64,000 nucleotides of DNA from Paenibacillus herberti (GTDB taxonomy: Bacteria; Bacillota; Bacilli; Paenibacillales; Paenibacillaceae), in contig NZ_NMUQ01000001.1 in NCBI RefSeq assembly GCF_002233675.1, positions 254,679-318,678 of the forward strand. The letters run 5' to 3'. The position numbers and the translations under genes were made by a program. Position 1 is the stretch's first letter, and every line of letters begins with the position of its first letter. The notes under the pieces were generated by a model. The model ran no database searches. It saw only the letters and a list, made by a program, of their open reading frames with translations, and was not told the DNA's origin. This document shows positions 19,302-29,780 of this stretch, piece after piece.

Positions 19302-20063
19302 CTTTTCGTCTTCGTCAGCGATGATAAGCTGGATTCCATGCTGCTTGCTGAACAGAATATATTCACTTACCGGGAGCTCTGAAGTGATGATCCCATCGAC
19401 CTCATCTAATGCGGCGTAGGTCAGCAGCGTTGAACGTCCGAATTTGCTGGCGTCCGCAAGCAAATACAAGCGCTCAGCTTTGGAGGCGGCTTGCTTTTTG
19501 ATCTGATGTTCCATCAAGTCCAAAGTCGTCAGGCCGTGGGTGATGCTGACTCCGGTTGTTGCCATGAACGCTTTGTTGATATTGTAGCGATGCAGATCCT
19601 CGGGATGAACCCCGACGAAGGCGCGGGTAAGCCTGCGGAATTGGCTGCCGATAATGACCAGCTCCGTTTGCGGCAGAGCCGCTGCACCGATGATCACGTC
19701 CAAGCTGTTTGTCAGAATGGTCAACGGCATTTGCGGGTCTAAGCTTTCGGCCAAAAAACGGGTTGTCGTCCCGGAATCAACAAAAATAATATCATGAGGC
19801 TCCACAAGCTCGGCTGCTGCGCGGGCAATCCGCGTTTTGTCCGTCCCATGGACCAGTAAATCGAAGTTGCCTGGGGCGGCAGCCTGGGAATGTGAGACGG
19901 CTCCGCCATAAACCTTGCCAATTGTACCTCTTTGCATAAGCATACTGAGGTCGCGGCGAATCGTATTTTTAGAGACGTCGAATCGTTGGCATAACTCATC
20001 AAGCGTCACCTCTTTCCGGTTCTGGATATATAGTTCTATATCCTGCAAGCGTCGGGTTTTCAT
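19278..20063 (-). CDS. iolR: DeoR-family repressor, probable IolR (copy 1)
   Basis: A 261-residue regulator. The N-terminal DeoR helix-turn-helix (VTLDELCQRFDVSKNTIRRD, about residues 19-38) is followed by the KVYGGA link and a DeoR sensor domain with the phosphosugar-site motif DSGTTTRFLAE (about 95-105). GGAG lies before the ATG on the minus strand. It is divergent from iolABCD, and its own promoter contains the 16-mer also found at iolE. This implies autorepression and control of the regulon, by analogy to B. subtilis IolR, whose inducer is a phosphorylated pathway intermediate. Confidence 0.82.
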   Translation of the reverse strand: MKTRRLQDIELYIQNRKEVTLDELCQRFDVSKNTIRRDLSMLMQRGTIGKVYGGAVSHSQAAAPGNFDLLVHGTDKTRIARAAAELVEPHDIIFVDSGTTTRFLAESLDPQMPLTILTNSLDVIIGAAALPQTELVIIGSQFRRLTRAFVGVHPEDLHRYNINKAFMATTGVSITHGLTTLDLMEHQIKKQAASKAERLYLLADASKFGRSTLLTYAALDEVDGIITSELPVSEYILFSKQHGIQLIIADEDEKRSAAEVT

Positions 20064-20094
20064 GGCGCGTCTCCTGTACGGAATAGTTGAGGAG

Positions 20095-20131
20095 AATATA
20101 ACTTATTATCAAAAGTTAATCAACAGTTAAC
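20095..20131 (-). promoter_or_regulatory. iolR promoter overlapped by candidate operator
   Basis: On the minus strand TTGATT (20118-20123), 17-nt spacer, TATATT (20095-20100). The 16-mer TATCAAAAGTTAATCA (20107-20122) covers the -35 box and spacer. An adjoining half AGTTAAC (20125-20131) makes a GTTAA-N7-TTAAC inverted pair. Confidence 0.68.
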
Positions 20132-20166
20132 TTTTTTAGCTCAAAAAGATGAGGTTTATTTCGTTA

Positions 20167-20195
20167 TTGACGGTCGAATAGGAAAGGCATAAGAT
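20167..20195 (+). promoter_or_regulatory. iolABCD promoter
   Basis: TTGACG (20167-20172), 17-nt spacer, TAAGAT (20190-20195). The operator cluster lies 36-60 bp upstream of the -35 box. Confidence 0.6.
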
Positions 20196-20273
20196 TAAGA
20201 CATAACCAATATATACTCATACGCTTGAACATTCGATGGATCGACAACTTCCGCATTGAGAGAGGGGCCTATC

Positions 20274-21758
20274 ATGGGAACGATTAAGAAGCTGGGCAAT
20301 TACATCGGTGGGGCATGGGTAGAGGGCCACGCTGACAACTTTGAAGACGTTTACAATCCGGCGACGGGGGAGCTGCTTTGCCAAGTACCGCTGTCTACCC
20401 GCGAGGATGTGGAAGAAGCGGTTCGCGTCGCTTCGGCAGCCTTTGAGCAATGGAGACGGGTACCAGTGCCGCGCCGAGCTCGCGTTTTGTTCGCTTTCCA
20501 GCAGTTATTGCTGCGAGACAAGGATGAGTTGGCGAGACTGATTACGCTGGAGAACGGCAAAAATCTGGTCGAGGCGGCAGGAGAGGTACAGCGTGGCATT
20601 GAAAACGTCGAGTTTGCTGCAGGCGCTCCTTCTCTCATGATGGGCGACTCGCTTTCATCTATTGCTACAGATGTGGAGGCGACCAACTATCGCTATCCGC
20701 TTGGCGTTGTGGGTGGCATCGCACCGTTCAACTTCCCAATGATGGTTCCTTGCTGGATGTTCCCAATGGCCATTGCCATGGGTAACTCTTTTATTCTCAA
20801 ACCTTCCGAGCGCACACCGCTGTTGATTGGCAAGTTGGCTGATCTATTAACCGAGGCAGGTTTGCCGGCTGGCGTGTTTAATGTTCTGTATGGAGCGCAT
20901 GATGTCGTCAACGGCTTGTTAGAGCATCCCGAGATCAAGGCGATTTCATTTGTGGGATCGAAGCCAGTCGGTGAGTATGTGTTCAAAAAAGGCAGCGAGA
21001 ACCTGAAGCGGGTTCAGGCGCTTACGGGTGCGAAAAACCATACGATTGTGCTGAATGACGCCCATCTCGAAGATACGGTCACGAATATTGTTTCCGCTGC
21101 ATTCGGCTCTGCTGGAGAGCGCTGCATGGCTTGCGCCGTCGTAACGGTTGAAGAGGGAATCGCCGATGCCTTTATCAGTCGCTTGAAGGAAAAAACAGCA
21201 AGCGTGACGATCGGTAACGGCATGGATGACGGCGTTTTCCTGGGACCGGTTATCCGTGAGGACAATAAGCAGCGCACCATTCGTTACATCGAAAAGGGAA
21301 TCCAAGAAGGAGCCAAGCTGCTCATCGACGGACGCGAGCGGATGAGCGGGGACGGCTATTTCATCGGACCGACCATTTTTGAGGATGTATCGCCGGAAAT
21401 GACGATCTGGAAGGATGAGCTTTTTGCTCCGGTGTTGTCTGTCATCCGGGTCAAAAACCTGAAGGAAGGCATCGCCATTGCCAACCGTTCCGAGTTCGCT
21501 AACGGAGCTTGTCTGTTTACGAGTAATGCAGCCTCGATCCGTTACTTCCGGGAAAATATCGATGCGGGCATGCTTGGCATTAATTTGGGCGTCCCGGCGC
21601 CAATGGCCTTTTTCCCATTCTCGGGCTGGAAAGCATCCTTCTTTGGTACGCTGCATGCCAACGGCAAAGACAGCATCGATTTTTACACTCGCAAAAAAGT
21701 CGTCACGGCGCGTTACCCAGAACCTTCTTTCGACGAGGCTGAAGGAGGCGATCGCTAG
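20274..21758 (+). CDS. iolA: methylmalonate-semialdehyde dehydrogenase IolA/MmsA
   Basis: A 494-residue CoA-acylating aldehyde dehydrogenase. In inositol catabolism it converts malonic semialdehyde to acetyl-CoA. The family's [16 protein letters not shown] and GSKPVG segments are present. The nucleophile is in SAGERCMAC (about C287) and the C-terminal [12 protein letters not shown] is typical of MmsA rather than other ALDHs. The ATG at 20274 follows GAGAGGGG. First gene of a four-gene operon, overlapping iolB by one base. Confidence 0.94.
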   Translation: MGTIKKLGNYIGGAWVEGHADNFEDVYNPATGELLCQVPLSTREDVEEAVRVASAAFEQWRRVPVPRRARVLFAFQQLLLRDKDELARLITLENGKNLVEAAGEVQRGIENVEFAAGAPSLMMGDSLSSIATDVEATNYRYPLGVVGGIAPFNFPMMVPCWMFPMAIAMGNSFILKPSERTPLLIGKLADLLTEAGLPAGVFNVLYGAHDVVNGLLEHPEIKAISFVGSKPVGEYVFKKGSENLKRVQALTGAKNHTIVLNDAHLEDTVTNIVSAAFGSAGERCMACAVVTVEEGIADAFISRLKEKTASVTIGNGMDDGVFLGPVIREDNKQRTIRYIEKGIQEGAKLLIDGRERMSGDGYFIGPTIFEDVSPEMTIWKDELFAPVLSVIRVKNLKEGIAIANRSEFANGACLFTSNAASIRYFRENIDAGMLGINLGVPAPMAFFPFSGWKASFFGTLHANGKDSIDFYTRKKVVTARYPEPSFDEAEGGDR

Positions 21759-22579
21759 TGTCGATCAACCTGCATCTCAAGCCGCAGCAAGTGAGCGGCG
21801 AAGGATATGTCATTGTGCAGGAATCGCTCCATCGGGACGGATCGCTTCTACAATACACCGGTATGCGCATCGTTGAGATTGAGCCGGGAGCACAATACTC
21901 GGAGTTGCTAGAGCGGGACGAGTGCTGTGTTGTAGCGGTCGCGGGGCGTATCGACGTCAGCGATGGAGAGCAGCATTTTGCAGCTCTTGGTACGCGCCAA
22001 AGCGTGTTTGAGCAAAAGCCGACCGACAGCGTTTTTCTATCCGCAGGTAAGCAGCTGCTTGTGACAGCTATTGATAAAGCGAGGGTGGCGCTCTGTTACG
22101 CCCCTTCGTTGAAACAGCTGCCGACGCGCTGGATCAAGGCTGACGAGGTTGGCGTGGAGCATCGCGGCAAATACCAGAATCAGCGTACGGTACACAATAT
22201 TCTGCCGGACAGCGACGATACGGCGAGCAGCTTGCTCGTGGTCGAGGTTTATACGGCTGGCGGCAATTTTTCCAGCTATCCGCCTCACAAGCATGATCGC
22301 GACTTGCTTCCGCAAGAATCGCTGCTGGAGGAAATCTATTATCATGAGCTGAATCCGCCGCAAGGCTTCGTGTTTCAGAGGGTTTATACCGACGATCGCT
22401 CAATTGACCAGACGATGAGCGTGTGCAACGGTGATATGGTGCTTGTTCCAGCCGGTTATCATCCTGTAGGGGTGCCGGACGGTTTTTCCTCTTATTATTT
22501 GAACGTCATGGCGGGGCCGCGCCGAATTTGGAAGTTTTATAATGACCCGGCATTCCAATGGATTTTGCAGCGGGATTAA
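21758..22579 (+). CDS. iolB: 5-deoxy-glucuronate isomerase IolB
   Basis: A 273-residue bicupin that isomerises 5-deoxy-glucuronate to 2-deoxy-5-keto-gluconate. Metal ligands are visible as HKHD (about H176, H178), the following Glu in EEIYYHE (about 190) and a late His in PAGYHPV. The GTG start shares its G with the iolA TAG stop and has GGAGG 10 nt upstream, indicating translational coupling. Confidence 0.93.
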   Translation: MSINLHLKPQQVSGEGYVIVQESLHRDGSLLQYTGMRIVEIEPGAQYSELLERDECCVVAVAGRIDVSDGEQHFAALGTRQSVFEQKPTDSVFLSAGKQLLVTAIDKARVALCYAPSLKQLPTRWIKADEVGVEHRGKYQNQRTVHNILPDSDDTASSLLVVEVYTAGGNFSSYPPHKHDRDLLPQESLLEEIYYHELNPPQGFVFQRVYTDDRSIDQTMSVCNGDMVLVPAGYHPVGVPDGFSSYYLNVMAGPRRIWKFYNDPAFQWILQRD

Positions 22580-22621
22580 ACAGGGTGAACGAATGAAATC
22601 GCAGAGGAGCGGATCCCGGAC

Positions 22622-23617
22622 ATGAGTCTTGACCTGATAGCAATCGGAAGGGCCTGCATCGACTTGAATGCGGTGGAGTACAATCGTCCGATGGAAGATA
22701 CGTTGACCTTCTCCAAATATGTAGGAGGATCACCGGCCAATATCGCCATCGGGCTGGCCCGATTAGGGCTCAGGGCTGGTTTTATCGGCAAGCTTGCGGA
22801 TGACCAGCATGGCAGATTTATCAGCCGTTACATGAGTGAGGCGGGCGTGGACACATCCGGCTTGACGGTGGATCGCGAGGGTCGCAAGACGGGGCTGGCT
22901 TTTACAGAAATTATTAGCCCGGATGAATGCAGCATTATGATGTACCGTGATGAGGCTGCCGATCTGTTCCTTCGCCCGGAGGAAGTGGATGAGAATTATA
23001 TCCGCCAGGCTGGCATCCTGCTCGTATCTGGTACAGGTCTGTCACGCAGCCCATCCCGCGAAGCGGTGCTCAAAGCTTTGCAAATTGCGAGGCGTAACGG
23101 CGTCAAAGTGGTGTTTGAGCTTGATTATCGTCCTTATACATGGGCTAGTCCCGAAGAAACGGCCCTTTATTATTCACTCGTCGCGGAGCTGTCGGATATC
23201 GTCATCGGCACGAGAGATGAGTTCGATAAACTCGAAAACCACATCGGCGGCTCAAACGAAGATACGATTCAGCAGTTGTTCCGCCATCAGCCGCAGCTTG
23301 TCGTGATCAAACATGGCGTCGACGGTTCCTACGCTTATGCTCGTACTGGAGAGGTTTATCGCGGGCGAGCTTACAAAGCTCAGGTGCTGAAAACATTTGG
23401 CGCTGGAGATTCCTATGCCGCTGCATTCCTGTACGCGCTGATCAACGATATGGGAATAACGGCGGCGCTACAGTTCGGCAGCGCTGCGGCCGCAATCGTA
23501 GTGAGCAAACACAGCTCCTCGGCCGCGATGCCGGGAGTCGCAGATATCGAAGCGCTGATCGCCGCTCAAGAGGCTGCTGCGACAGACGCCCAGAGCTCTC
23601 TCACCGGAAAGGAGTAG
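22622..23617 (+). CDS. iolC: 5-dehydro-2-deoxygluconokinase IolC
   Basis: A 331-residue PfkB-family kinase that phosphorylates 2-deoxy-5-keto-gluconate. The GGSPANIAIGLARLG signature is at about residues 35-49 and the catalytic FGAGDSYAAAFL at about 259-270, with the Asp base in AGD. GAGGAG precedes the ATG. Its product is the inducer type sensed by IolR in Bacillus, so this gene also feeds the regulation. Confidence 0.92.
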   Translation: MSLDLIAIGRACIDLNAVEYNRPMEDTLTFSKYVGGSPANIAIGLARLGLRAGFIGKLADDQHGRFISRYMSEAGVDTSGLTVDREGRKTGLAFTEIISPDECSIMMYRDEAADLFLRPEEVDENYIRQAGILLVSGTGLSRSPSREAVLKALQIARRNGVKVVFELDYRPYTWASPEETALYYSLVAELSDIVIGTRDEFDKLENHIGGSNEDTIQQLFRHQPQLVVIKHGVDGSYAYARTGEVYRGRAYKAQVLKTFGAGDSYAAAFLYALINDMGITAALQFGSAAAAIVVSKHSSSAAMPGVADIEALIAAQEAAATDAQSSLTGKE

Positions 23618-23620
23618 GTT

Positions 23621-25534
23621 ATGGCCGGTACAATCCGATTAACAACTTCACAGGCTCTCATTAAATTCCTGAACCAGCAATACATTCATGTCGATGGTGA
23701 GGAATCCGCTTTTGTTGAGGGCATATTCACCGTGTTTGGACATGGCAATGTGCTCGGGATCGGGCAGGCTCTGGAGCAGGATTCTGGGCATTTGAAAGTG
23801 TTCCAGGGAAAAAATGAGCAGGGCATGGCGCATGCGGCAATCGCCTTCAGTAAAGAAAAGCGCCGCCGGAAAATAATGGCCGTTTCCACCTCGGCGGGCC
23901 CAGGCTCGGCCAACGTGGTGACGGCGGCGGCAACTGCGTTTGCCAATCAGCTGCCGGTGTTGTTCCTGCCGGGAGATACGTTTGCAACGCGTCAGCCGGA
24001 CCCGGTGCTGCAGCAGCTCGAGCAGGAATACAGCATCGCAGTGACGACGAATGACGCGCTGAAGCCGGTTTCCCGCTACTGGGACCGGATTACGCGGCCA
24101 GAGCAGCTGATGAGCAGCCTGCTGCGCGCTTTTGAGGTCTTGACCGATCCGGCCCGCTGCGGCCCGGTGACTATCTGTATCTGCCAAGATACAGCGGGGG
24201 AAGCGTTCGATTACGATGAAGCGTTTTTCAGCAAACGCGTTCACTATATGGATCGTCTGGCGCCAAGCGAGCGCGAGCTGCTCGCTGCGACGGAGCTGAT
24301 CCGCCGCAGTCGTCGTCCGCTCATCATCGCTGGCGGCGGCGTACGATATTCCGGGGCACGGGAAGAGCTAATGGCGTTTTCGAGCGCTTATGATATTCCG
24401 ATTGTGGAGACTCAGGCGGGCAAGTCGGCGGTAGAGTCCACTTTTGCCAACAATCTGGGCGGCATGGGGTTGACCGGAACATCGTCAGCGAATAAAGCAG
24501 CGCAGGAAGCGGATTTGATTATCGGTATTGGCACCCGTTACAGCGACTTTACAACATCGTCCAAAACGGCTTTCGATTTTGAAAACACCGCCTTTCTGAA
24601 TATCAACGTCAGTCGACTACATGCTTACAAGCTAGATGCGTTGCAAGTTGTGGCCGATGCCAAAACAGCTCTATCCCGGCTTCACGGAATGCTCGAAGGG
24701 TATCGGACTGAATTCGGAGAGCGAATCGGACAACTGAAGCGGGAATGGGATGGAGAAAGAGAGCGTCTGGCCGGAATCGTTTTTGCGCGGGAAGGCTTTG
24801 ATCCTGAGGTTAAAGGGCATTTTACGCAGGAGCAGCTAAATGAATACGCGGACGCGCTTGGTACAGAGCTGCCCCAGTCGTCGGCGCTGCTGGCTATCAA
24901 CGAGGCGCTGGCCCCGGACAGCATTATCGTTGGCGCAGCGGGTTCTTTGCCCGGCGATCTGCAACGAGCCTGGAGCGCGAGTGAACCAGATACGTATCAT
25001 GTTGAATATGGATACTCCTGCATGGGTTATGAAATATCCGGCGCATTAGGCGTTAAGCTGGCCAAGCCGGACTGCGAGGTATATTCCATCGTTGGCGACG
25101 GCAGCTTCCTGATGCTGCATTCCGAGTTGATCACAGCTCTGCAGTACAACCATAAAATTAATGTGCTGTTATTCGATAATTCGGGCTTTGGCTGCATTAA
25201 TAACTTGCAGATGGGCAATGGCGGGGGCAGCTATTTCTGCGAATTCCGCAATGATGAAAAACAGATTATGAACATTGATTACGCTAAGGTCGCTGAAGGT
25301 TACGGTGCCAAGGCGTATCGTGTCAATACGCTGGATCAACTACGGGAAGCTTTGGCGGATGCTAAGCAACAGAGCCGTTCCACCCTGATCGACATCAAGG
25401 TGCTGCCTAAAACGATGACGGATGGTTACGGAGGCTGGTGGAATGTCGGGGTTGCCGAGGTTTCGGAAAGCGAAAGCATCCGGCAAGCTCATGAGAGCAG
25501 AATGAGTAAACTGCAAGGAGCGAAATCCTATTAA
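23621..25534 (+). CDS. iolD: 3D-(3,5/4)-trihydroxycyclohexane-1,2-dione hydrolase IolD
   Basis: A 637-residue ThDP-dependent enzyme that opens the inositol-derived ring. The N-terminal ThDP Pyr domain contains the glutamate-bearing [11 protein letters not shown] and [11 protein letters not shown]. The C-terminal domain has the ThDP-binding [15 protein letters not shown] followed by NN. AAAGGAG sits between the iolC stop and this ATG. Last gene of the operon, ended by a terminator shared with the convergent second regulator. Confidence 0.94.
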   Translation: MAGTIRLTTSQALIKFLNQQYIHVDGEESAFVEGIFTVFGHGNVLGIGQALEQDSGHLKVFQGKNEQGMAHAAIAFSKEKRRRKIMAVSTSAGPGSANVVTAAATAFANQLPVLFLPGDTFATRQPDPVLQQLEQEYSIAVTTNDALKPVSRYWDRITRPEQLMSSLLRAFEVLTDPARCGPVTICICQDTAGEAFDYDEAFFSKRVHYMDRLAPSERELLAATELIRRSRRPLIIAGGGVRYSGAREELMAFSSAYDIPIVETQAGKSAVESTFANNLGGMGLTGTSSANKAAQEADLIIGIGTRYSDFTTSSKTAFDFENTAFLNINVSRLHAYKLDALQVVADAKTALSRLHGMLEGYRTEFGERIGQLKREWDGERERLAGIVFAREGFDPEVKGHFTQEQLNEYADALGTELPQSSALLAINEALAPDSIIVGAAGSLPGDLQRAWSASEPDTYHVEYGYSCMGYEISGALGVKLAKPDCEVYSIVGDGSFLMLHSELITALQYNHKINVLLFDNSGFGCINNLQMGNGGGSYFCEFRNDEKQIMNIDYAKVAEGYGAKAYRVNTLDQLREALADAKQQSRSTLIDIKVLPKTMTDGYGGWWNVGVAEVSESESIRQAHESRMSKLQGAKSY

Positions 25535-25541
25535 CAGCAAC

Positions 25542-25586
25542 AGCAAAGCCCTTCCGACGACGATTTCTTCGGGAGGGCTTTTTGCT
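25542..25586. terminator. bidirectional terminator after iolD
   Basis: AGCAAAGCCCTTCCGA pairs with TCGGGAGGGCTTTTTGCT. T/A runs occur on both sides. Confidence 0.88.
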
Positions 25587-26337
25587 AGGGATAAAGTAGC
25601 CTGATCTCATGCTCGCTTGCATAGTTTTCGTAGGCTTCGGGAGGTTTGCTGTTCGTCACAATGCAGCTGAGATCGCTCAGCTGGCAATAAGTAGTGAGTG
25701 AATACTGATCGAATTTACTGTCGTCGATCATTAAGTAAGTGCTCAAGCTTTTTTTGGCGACCATGCTTTTAATTTCGGTTTCCATCGGGGATGAATTGGT
25801 GACGCCATTGGCAATGGAAATACCTGTAGAAGCCAGGAAGGCTTTAGTAATGTTGTATTTCTGCAGCAGCTCCAAGCTTTGGTATCCGACGAATGAATTT
25901 GTATTGCGCTCCAGCATGCCGCCTGTGGAAAACAGGGTCAACCCAGAGTAGGCTCTGGCATCGTGGATAAAATCAAAATTGTTAGTGACGATCGTCAGAT
26001 GTCTGTGGGCAAGGTAAGGCAGCATTTCCAGCGTTGTTGTGCCGGAATCGACAAACAGCACGTCACCGTCCTCAACGCAGGTGGCGGCCAATTGGCCGAT
26101 CAACTGTTTTTTGCCCAAATAGAGATCTTTTCTTTCATTGAACTTGATCAGCGTAGAATGATTGACCGAGACGCCTCCGTACACTTTTTTTAGAATGCCG
26201 GAATCAACCAGTTCCTGAACGTCCCGACGGACGGTATTTTTGGATACTTGAAAATGATCCATCAACTCATCCAGGGAAACAGATTCATGCTGATAGACAT
26301 ATTCCTTCATTTGTTGAATTCGTTTGGATTTAATCAT
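25585..26337 (-). CDS. second DeoR-family regulator (IolR-like, copy 2)
   Basis: A 250-residue DeoR protein. The helix-turn-helix VSLDELMDHFQVSKNTVRRD lies at about residues 20-39, with KKVYGGV next and DSGTTTLEMLP near residue 97. The length and N-terminus (KRIQQMKEYV) resemble B. subtilis IolR at least as well as copy 1 does. It converges on iolD. GGAG lies 10 nt before the ATG. Whether it controls the iol genes or another sugar system is open. The sequence TTTAATCATTGTTAAC over its own start resembles the operator motif near 20116. Confidence 0.8.
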   Translation of the reverse strand: MIKSKRIQQMKEYVYQHESVSLDELMDHFQVSKNTVRRDVQELVDSGILKKVYGGVSVNHSTLIKFNERKDLYLGKKQLIGQLAATCVEDGDVLFVDSGTTTLEMLPYLAHRHLTIVTNNFDFIHDARAYSGLTLFSTGGMLERNTNSFVGYQSLELLQKYNITKAFLASTGISIANGVTNSSPMETEIKSMVAKKSLSTYLMIDDSKFDQYSLTTYCQLSDLSCIVTNSKPPEAYENYASEHEIRLLYP

Positions 26338-26431
26338 TGTTAACTGCTCCTATTTGGCCATTATATCTCTCCCTATTTTAAACATATTCCTGCAAATAAG
26401 ACAGTCCCTATCCACTAAGATGGGCGGCAAA

Positions 26432-26460
26432 TTGACAACGGAGTGCCGTTAACCTATAAT
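26432..26460 (+). promoter_or_regulatory. consensus sigma-A promoter of the alaS operon
   Basis: TTGACA (26432-26437), 17-nt spacer, TATAAT (26455-26460): both hexamers perfect. Confidence 0.9.
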
Positions 26461-26746
26461 TTTGCACATATATGAACAGCGTTGATGAGATGTTAGTAGG
26501 GCGCAGCCCGGCAAGCAGAGAGAGGATTCCTCCCGCGCGATATTTCGCTGGCGGTTGGCTGCAAGAATCCCCATGCCGAAGAGTGCACCGAAGCTGATCT
26601 CAGAGTGTGGACCAACTCCACCGGCTGCAGGACCCGTTATCGTCCGCGAAGAGGAGATTGCCCCCATGCTTCCATGCGAAGCCGGGCAGTAACCAGGGTG
26701 GTACCGCGATATCAATCGTCCCTGTCAATTGACAGGGGCGTTTTTT
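26461..26746 (+). promoter_or_regulatory. T-box leader of alaS with terminator
   Basis: The T-box sequence AACCAGGGTGGTACCGCG is at 26691-26708. It is followed by the terminator CGTCCCTGTC-AATT-GACAGGGGCG-TTTTTT (26717-26746). The antiterminator would pair the T-box with sequence in the 5' terminator arm. Stem I shows GATGAGA and AGTA on its 5' side (from 26484) and GAAGCTGATCTC on its 3' side. The likely specifier is GCT (26593-26595), an alanine codon, which agrees with alaS downstream. Uncharged tRNA-Ala should permit readthrough. Confidence 0.93.
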
Positions 26747-26796
26747 GTGTTTCTAATTCAACTCCTATTAAACTCAAGGAAGGCTGGAATCCAATC

Positions 26797-29433
26797 ATGA
26801 AAGCAGCAGAAATCCGCTCCAAGTGGCTGAAATTCTTTGAAAGCAAAGGACATAAAGTAGAGCCGAGCGCATCGCTTGTACCTCACAACGATCCATCCCT
26901 GCTCTGGATCAATGCCGGAATCGCACCGCTTAAGCCATATCTGGACGGCCGTCAAATCCCGGAAAACCCACGTATTACGAATGCCCAGAAGTGCATTCGT
27001 ACCAATGACATCGAGAACGTTGGCAAAACGCGTCGCCATCAGACGTTTTTCGAGATGCTGGGCAATTTCTCCATCGGTGATTACTTCAAAAACGAGGTTA
27101 TCGTCTGGTCCTGGGAATTCCTCACCTCTAAAGACTACATCGGCTTTGATCCGGAGCGCCTGAGCGTCACCGTGCATCCGGAAGACGAGGAAGCGTACAA
27201 GCTATGGAACGAAACGGTTGGCATCCCTGCCGAGCGCATCATCAAGCTGGACGGCAACTTCTGGGAAATCGGCGAAGGCCCTTGCGGCCCTTGTACAGAA
27301 ATTTTTTACGACCGCGGCGAAAAATATGGCAATGCCCCCTCCGATCCTGAGCTGTACCCGGGCGGCGAAAATGAGCGTTACCTGGAAGTATGGAACCTTG
27401 TTTTCACCCAGTACAACTTGAACAAAGACGGCAGCTACACACCGCTGCCGAACAAAAACATTGATACCGGCGCCGGTTTGGAGCGCTTCGCTTCCATCCT
27501 GCAGGATGTTGACTCCAACTTCGATACGGATCTGTTCGTACCGATCATCGCGAAATCCGCTGAAATTGCTGGTGTTAAATACGGAGAGAACACGGATACG
27601 GACGTCGCTCTAAAGGTTATCGCCGATCACGTTCGCACGGTCATATTCGCCGCCGGTGATGGCGTGCTGCCTTCCAACGAAGGTCGCGGCTACGTTATTC
27701 GCCGCCTGTTGCGTCGTGCTGTACGCTACGGCAAAACGCTCGGCATTGATCGTCCGTTCCTGTACCAACTGACTGGCACGGTCGGTGACATCATGGGTGT
27801 GTACTATCCGGAAGTTGTGGACAAACGCGAGTTCATTGAGAAGGCTATCCGCAGCGAGGAGGAGCAGTTCCACCGTACGTTGGAAGGCGGCCTTGGTTTG
27901 CTTGAGCAGCTTGCCCGCACAGCGAAGGCGAACGGCCACAGCGAGATTAGCGGCGCGGATGCGTTCAAGCTGTACGATACATTCGGATTCCCGTTCGACC
28001 TGACGGAGGACTATGCCGGCGAGAACGGACTGAGCGTGGACCGCGGCGGCTTCGACAATGCTATGGAAGCTCAGCGCAACCGTGCTCGTGCAGCCCGCCA
28101 GGAATCAGGCGGAATGGGCATTCAAGGCGGAGCGCTTTCCGGCTTTACGGAGCCGAGCCAGTTTATCGGTTACTCGAATCTTGTCAGCGACGCTGTCGTA
28201 ACCGGTATTTTCGTGGACGGTGAACTGGCGGACATCGCCGGAGAAGGCAGCCGTGTTCTTGTGGTACTGGATCGTACACCATTTTATGCAGAAAGTGGCG
28301 GTCAGATCGGCGATAAGGGCATCATCAGCGCGCCAGGGCTGAAGCTTGAGGTCGAAGATGTGACCAAGGCTCCGCATGGTCAGCCCGTGCATCATGCGCT
28401 TGTCGTGGAAGGCACGTTGCATAAAGGCGGTGGAGTATCCGCTGAAGTATCCCGCTCTTCCCGCAGCGACACGGTCAAAAACCACACTGCGACGCATCTT
28501 CTGCACAAAGCGCTCAAGGAAGTGCTCGGTTCCCATGTTAATCAGGCTGGCTCGCTCGTAGAGGCGGAGCGTCTGCGCTTTGACTTCTCGCATATCGGCG
28601 CCATCTCGCCTGAAGAGCTGACGGATATCGAACGCCGCGTCAACGAGCAGATTTGGAATGGCACGCCAGTGGTCATCGAAAGCAAGCCAATTGCTGAAGC
28701 CAAAGCGATGGGCGCAATGGCTTTGTTCGGCGAGAAGTACGGCGATATCGTGCGTGTCGTGCAGGTGGGCGAGTATAGCGTCGAGCTGTGCGGTGGCTGC
28801 CATGTCGAAAATACGGCTGGGATTGGTTTGTTCAAAATTACCGGCGAAACAGGCATCGGCTCTGGCGTACGCCGCATCGAGGCTGTTACCGGCAAAAATG
28901 CCTATGCCTTCACCGAGGAACGGCTGGAGCTGCTCCAGCAGGCAGCAGCTCTGCTCAAGGCTGGCGTCGCTGAATTGCCGCGTCGCCTGGAAGCTTTGCT
29001 CGGCCAGGTCAAAGAGCTGCAGCGTGAGAATGACTCTTTGCAGGGCAAGCTGGCTCGCATCGAAGCAGGCAACCTGGAGAGCGGCGTCAAAACTGCCGGC
29101 GAACTCAGCGTTCTGGCAGCTAAGGTCAGCGCTCCATCGATGGACGCGCTGCGCGGCATTGCCGATGAGCTGCGTCTCAAGCTGCCGGCTGCGGTTATCG
29201 CGCTCGGCGCTCCTGCTGAAGGCAAGGTGAACCTTGTCGTTTCCGTGCCGCAGGAGCTCGTCAAAAAAGGAATCCATGCCGGGAAGATCATCAAGGAAGC
29301 GGCAGCAGTTTGCGGCGGCGGCGGCGGCGGTCGACCGGATATGGCTCAAGCGGGAGGCAAGGACCCGTCTAAGCTCGAAGAAGCGCTCAAACTTGTCGAA
29401 GAACTGGTTCTTGCCAGGGCAGATGTGATATAG
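26797..29433 (+). CDS. alaS: alanyl-tRNA synthetase
   Basis: An 878-residue class II synthetase. The aminoacylation domain opens with [19 protein letters not shown]. The editing domain has the zinc motif HTATH (about residues 563-567) and CGGCH (about 665-669). A heptad-rich linker and the C-Ala DHHA1 domain follow, with a glycine run [13 protein letters not shown] near residue 840. The ATG at 26797 gives the usual length. Longer in-frame starts would overlap the T-box terminator. First gene of an operon with yrzL, ruvX and yrzB. Confidence 0.96.
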   Translation: MKAAEIRSKWLKFFESKGHKVEPSASLVPHNDPSLLWINAGIAPLKPYLDGRQIPENPRITNAQKCIRTNDIENVGKTRRHQTFFEMLGNFSIGDYFKNEVIVWSWEFLTSKDYIGFDPERLSVTVHPEDEEAYKLWNETVGIPAERIIKLDGNFWEIGEGPCGPCTEIFYDRGEKYGNAPSDPELYPGGENERYLEVWNLVFTQYNLNKDGSYTPLPNKNIDTGAGLERFASILQDVDSNFDTDLFVPIIAKSAEIAGVKYGENTDTDVALKVIADHVRTVIFAAGDGVLPSNEGRGYVIRRLLRRAVRYGKTLGIDRPFLYQLTGTVGDIMGVYYPEVVDKREFIEKAIRSEEEQFHRTLEGGLGLLEQLARTAKANGHSEISGADAFKLYDTFGFPFDLTEDYAGENGLSVDRGGFDNAMEAQRNRARAARQESGGMGIQGGALSGFTEPSQFIGYSNLVSDAVVTGIFVDGELADIAGEGSRVLVVLDRTPFYAESGGQIGDKGIISAPGLKLEVEDVTKAPHGQPVHHALVVEGTLHKGGGVSAEVSRSSRSDTVKNHTATHLLHKALKEVLGSHVNQAGSLVEAERLRFDFSHIGAISPEELTDIERRVNEQIWNGTPVVIESKPIAEAKAMGAMALFGEKYGDIVRVVQVGEYSVELCGGCHVENTAGIGLFKITGETGIGSGVRRIEAVTGKNAYAFTEERLELLQQAAALLKAGVAELPRRLEALLGQVKELQRENDSLQGKLARIEAGNLESGVKTAGELSVLAAKVSAPSMDALRGIADELRLKLPAAVIALGAPAEGKVNLVVSVPQELVKKGIHAGKIIKEAAAVCGGGGGGRPDMAQAGGKDPSKLEEALKLVEELVLARADVI

Positions 29434-29493
29434 TTAAGACGTATCTTTAAATGTGCCCACTCATTCGGGCCAGAGGAAAGCGAGGTGCTTTCG

Positions 29494-29754
29494 GTGAGCT
29501 CCATGGACAAGACAATGAAGTTTGACGTGGTTGCAGACGGTCCTGAGGCTTCCTCCAAGGAGATTCTGCTGACGGTGTATGACGCGCTGGTCGACAAGGA
29601 CTACAATCCGATCAACCAGATTGTCGGGTATCTGCTATCCGGAGACCCCGCTTACATCCCGAGGCACAACAACGCAAGAAGCCTGATTCGCAAGAAGGAA
29701 CGAGACGAGCTCATTGAGGAATTGGTGCGCTCCTATCTTGCCAATCACCGCTGA
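29494..29754 (+). CDS. yrzL: IreB/UPF0297 family regulatory protein (YrzL)
   Basis: An 86-residue protein with the highly conserved [18 protein letters not shown] and [18 protein letters not shown] segments. IreB of Enterococcus is a substrate of the Ser/Thr kinase IreK and affects cell-wall stress tolerance. The GTG at 29494 (MSSMDKT) is chosen because GCGAGGTG lies 6 nt upstream. ATG 29503 would be too far from it. It sits between alaS and ruvX as in Bacillus. Confidence 0.88.
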   Translation: MSSMDKTMKFDVVADGPEASSKEILLTVYDALVDKDYNPINQIVGYLLSGDPAYIPRHNNARSLIRKKERDELIEELVRSYLANHR

Positions 29755-29780
29755 TTCGGGCATGAACAGGAGAATGACCA

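Noticed and set aside
28105-29349. 414-codon open frame opposite alaS
   Set aside because: Antisense shadow of the conserved synthetase without start signals.
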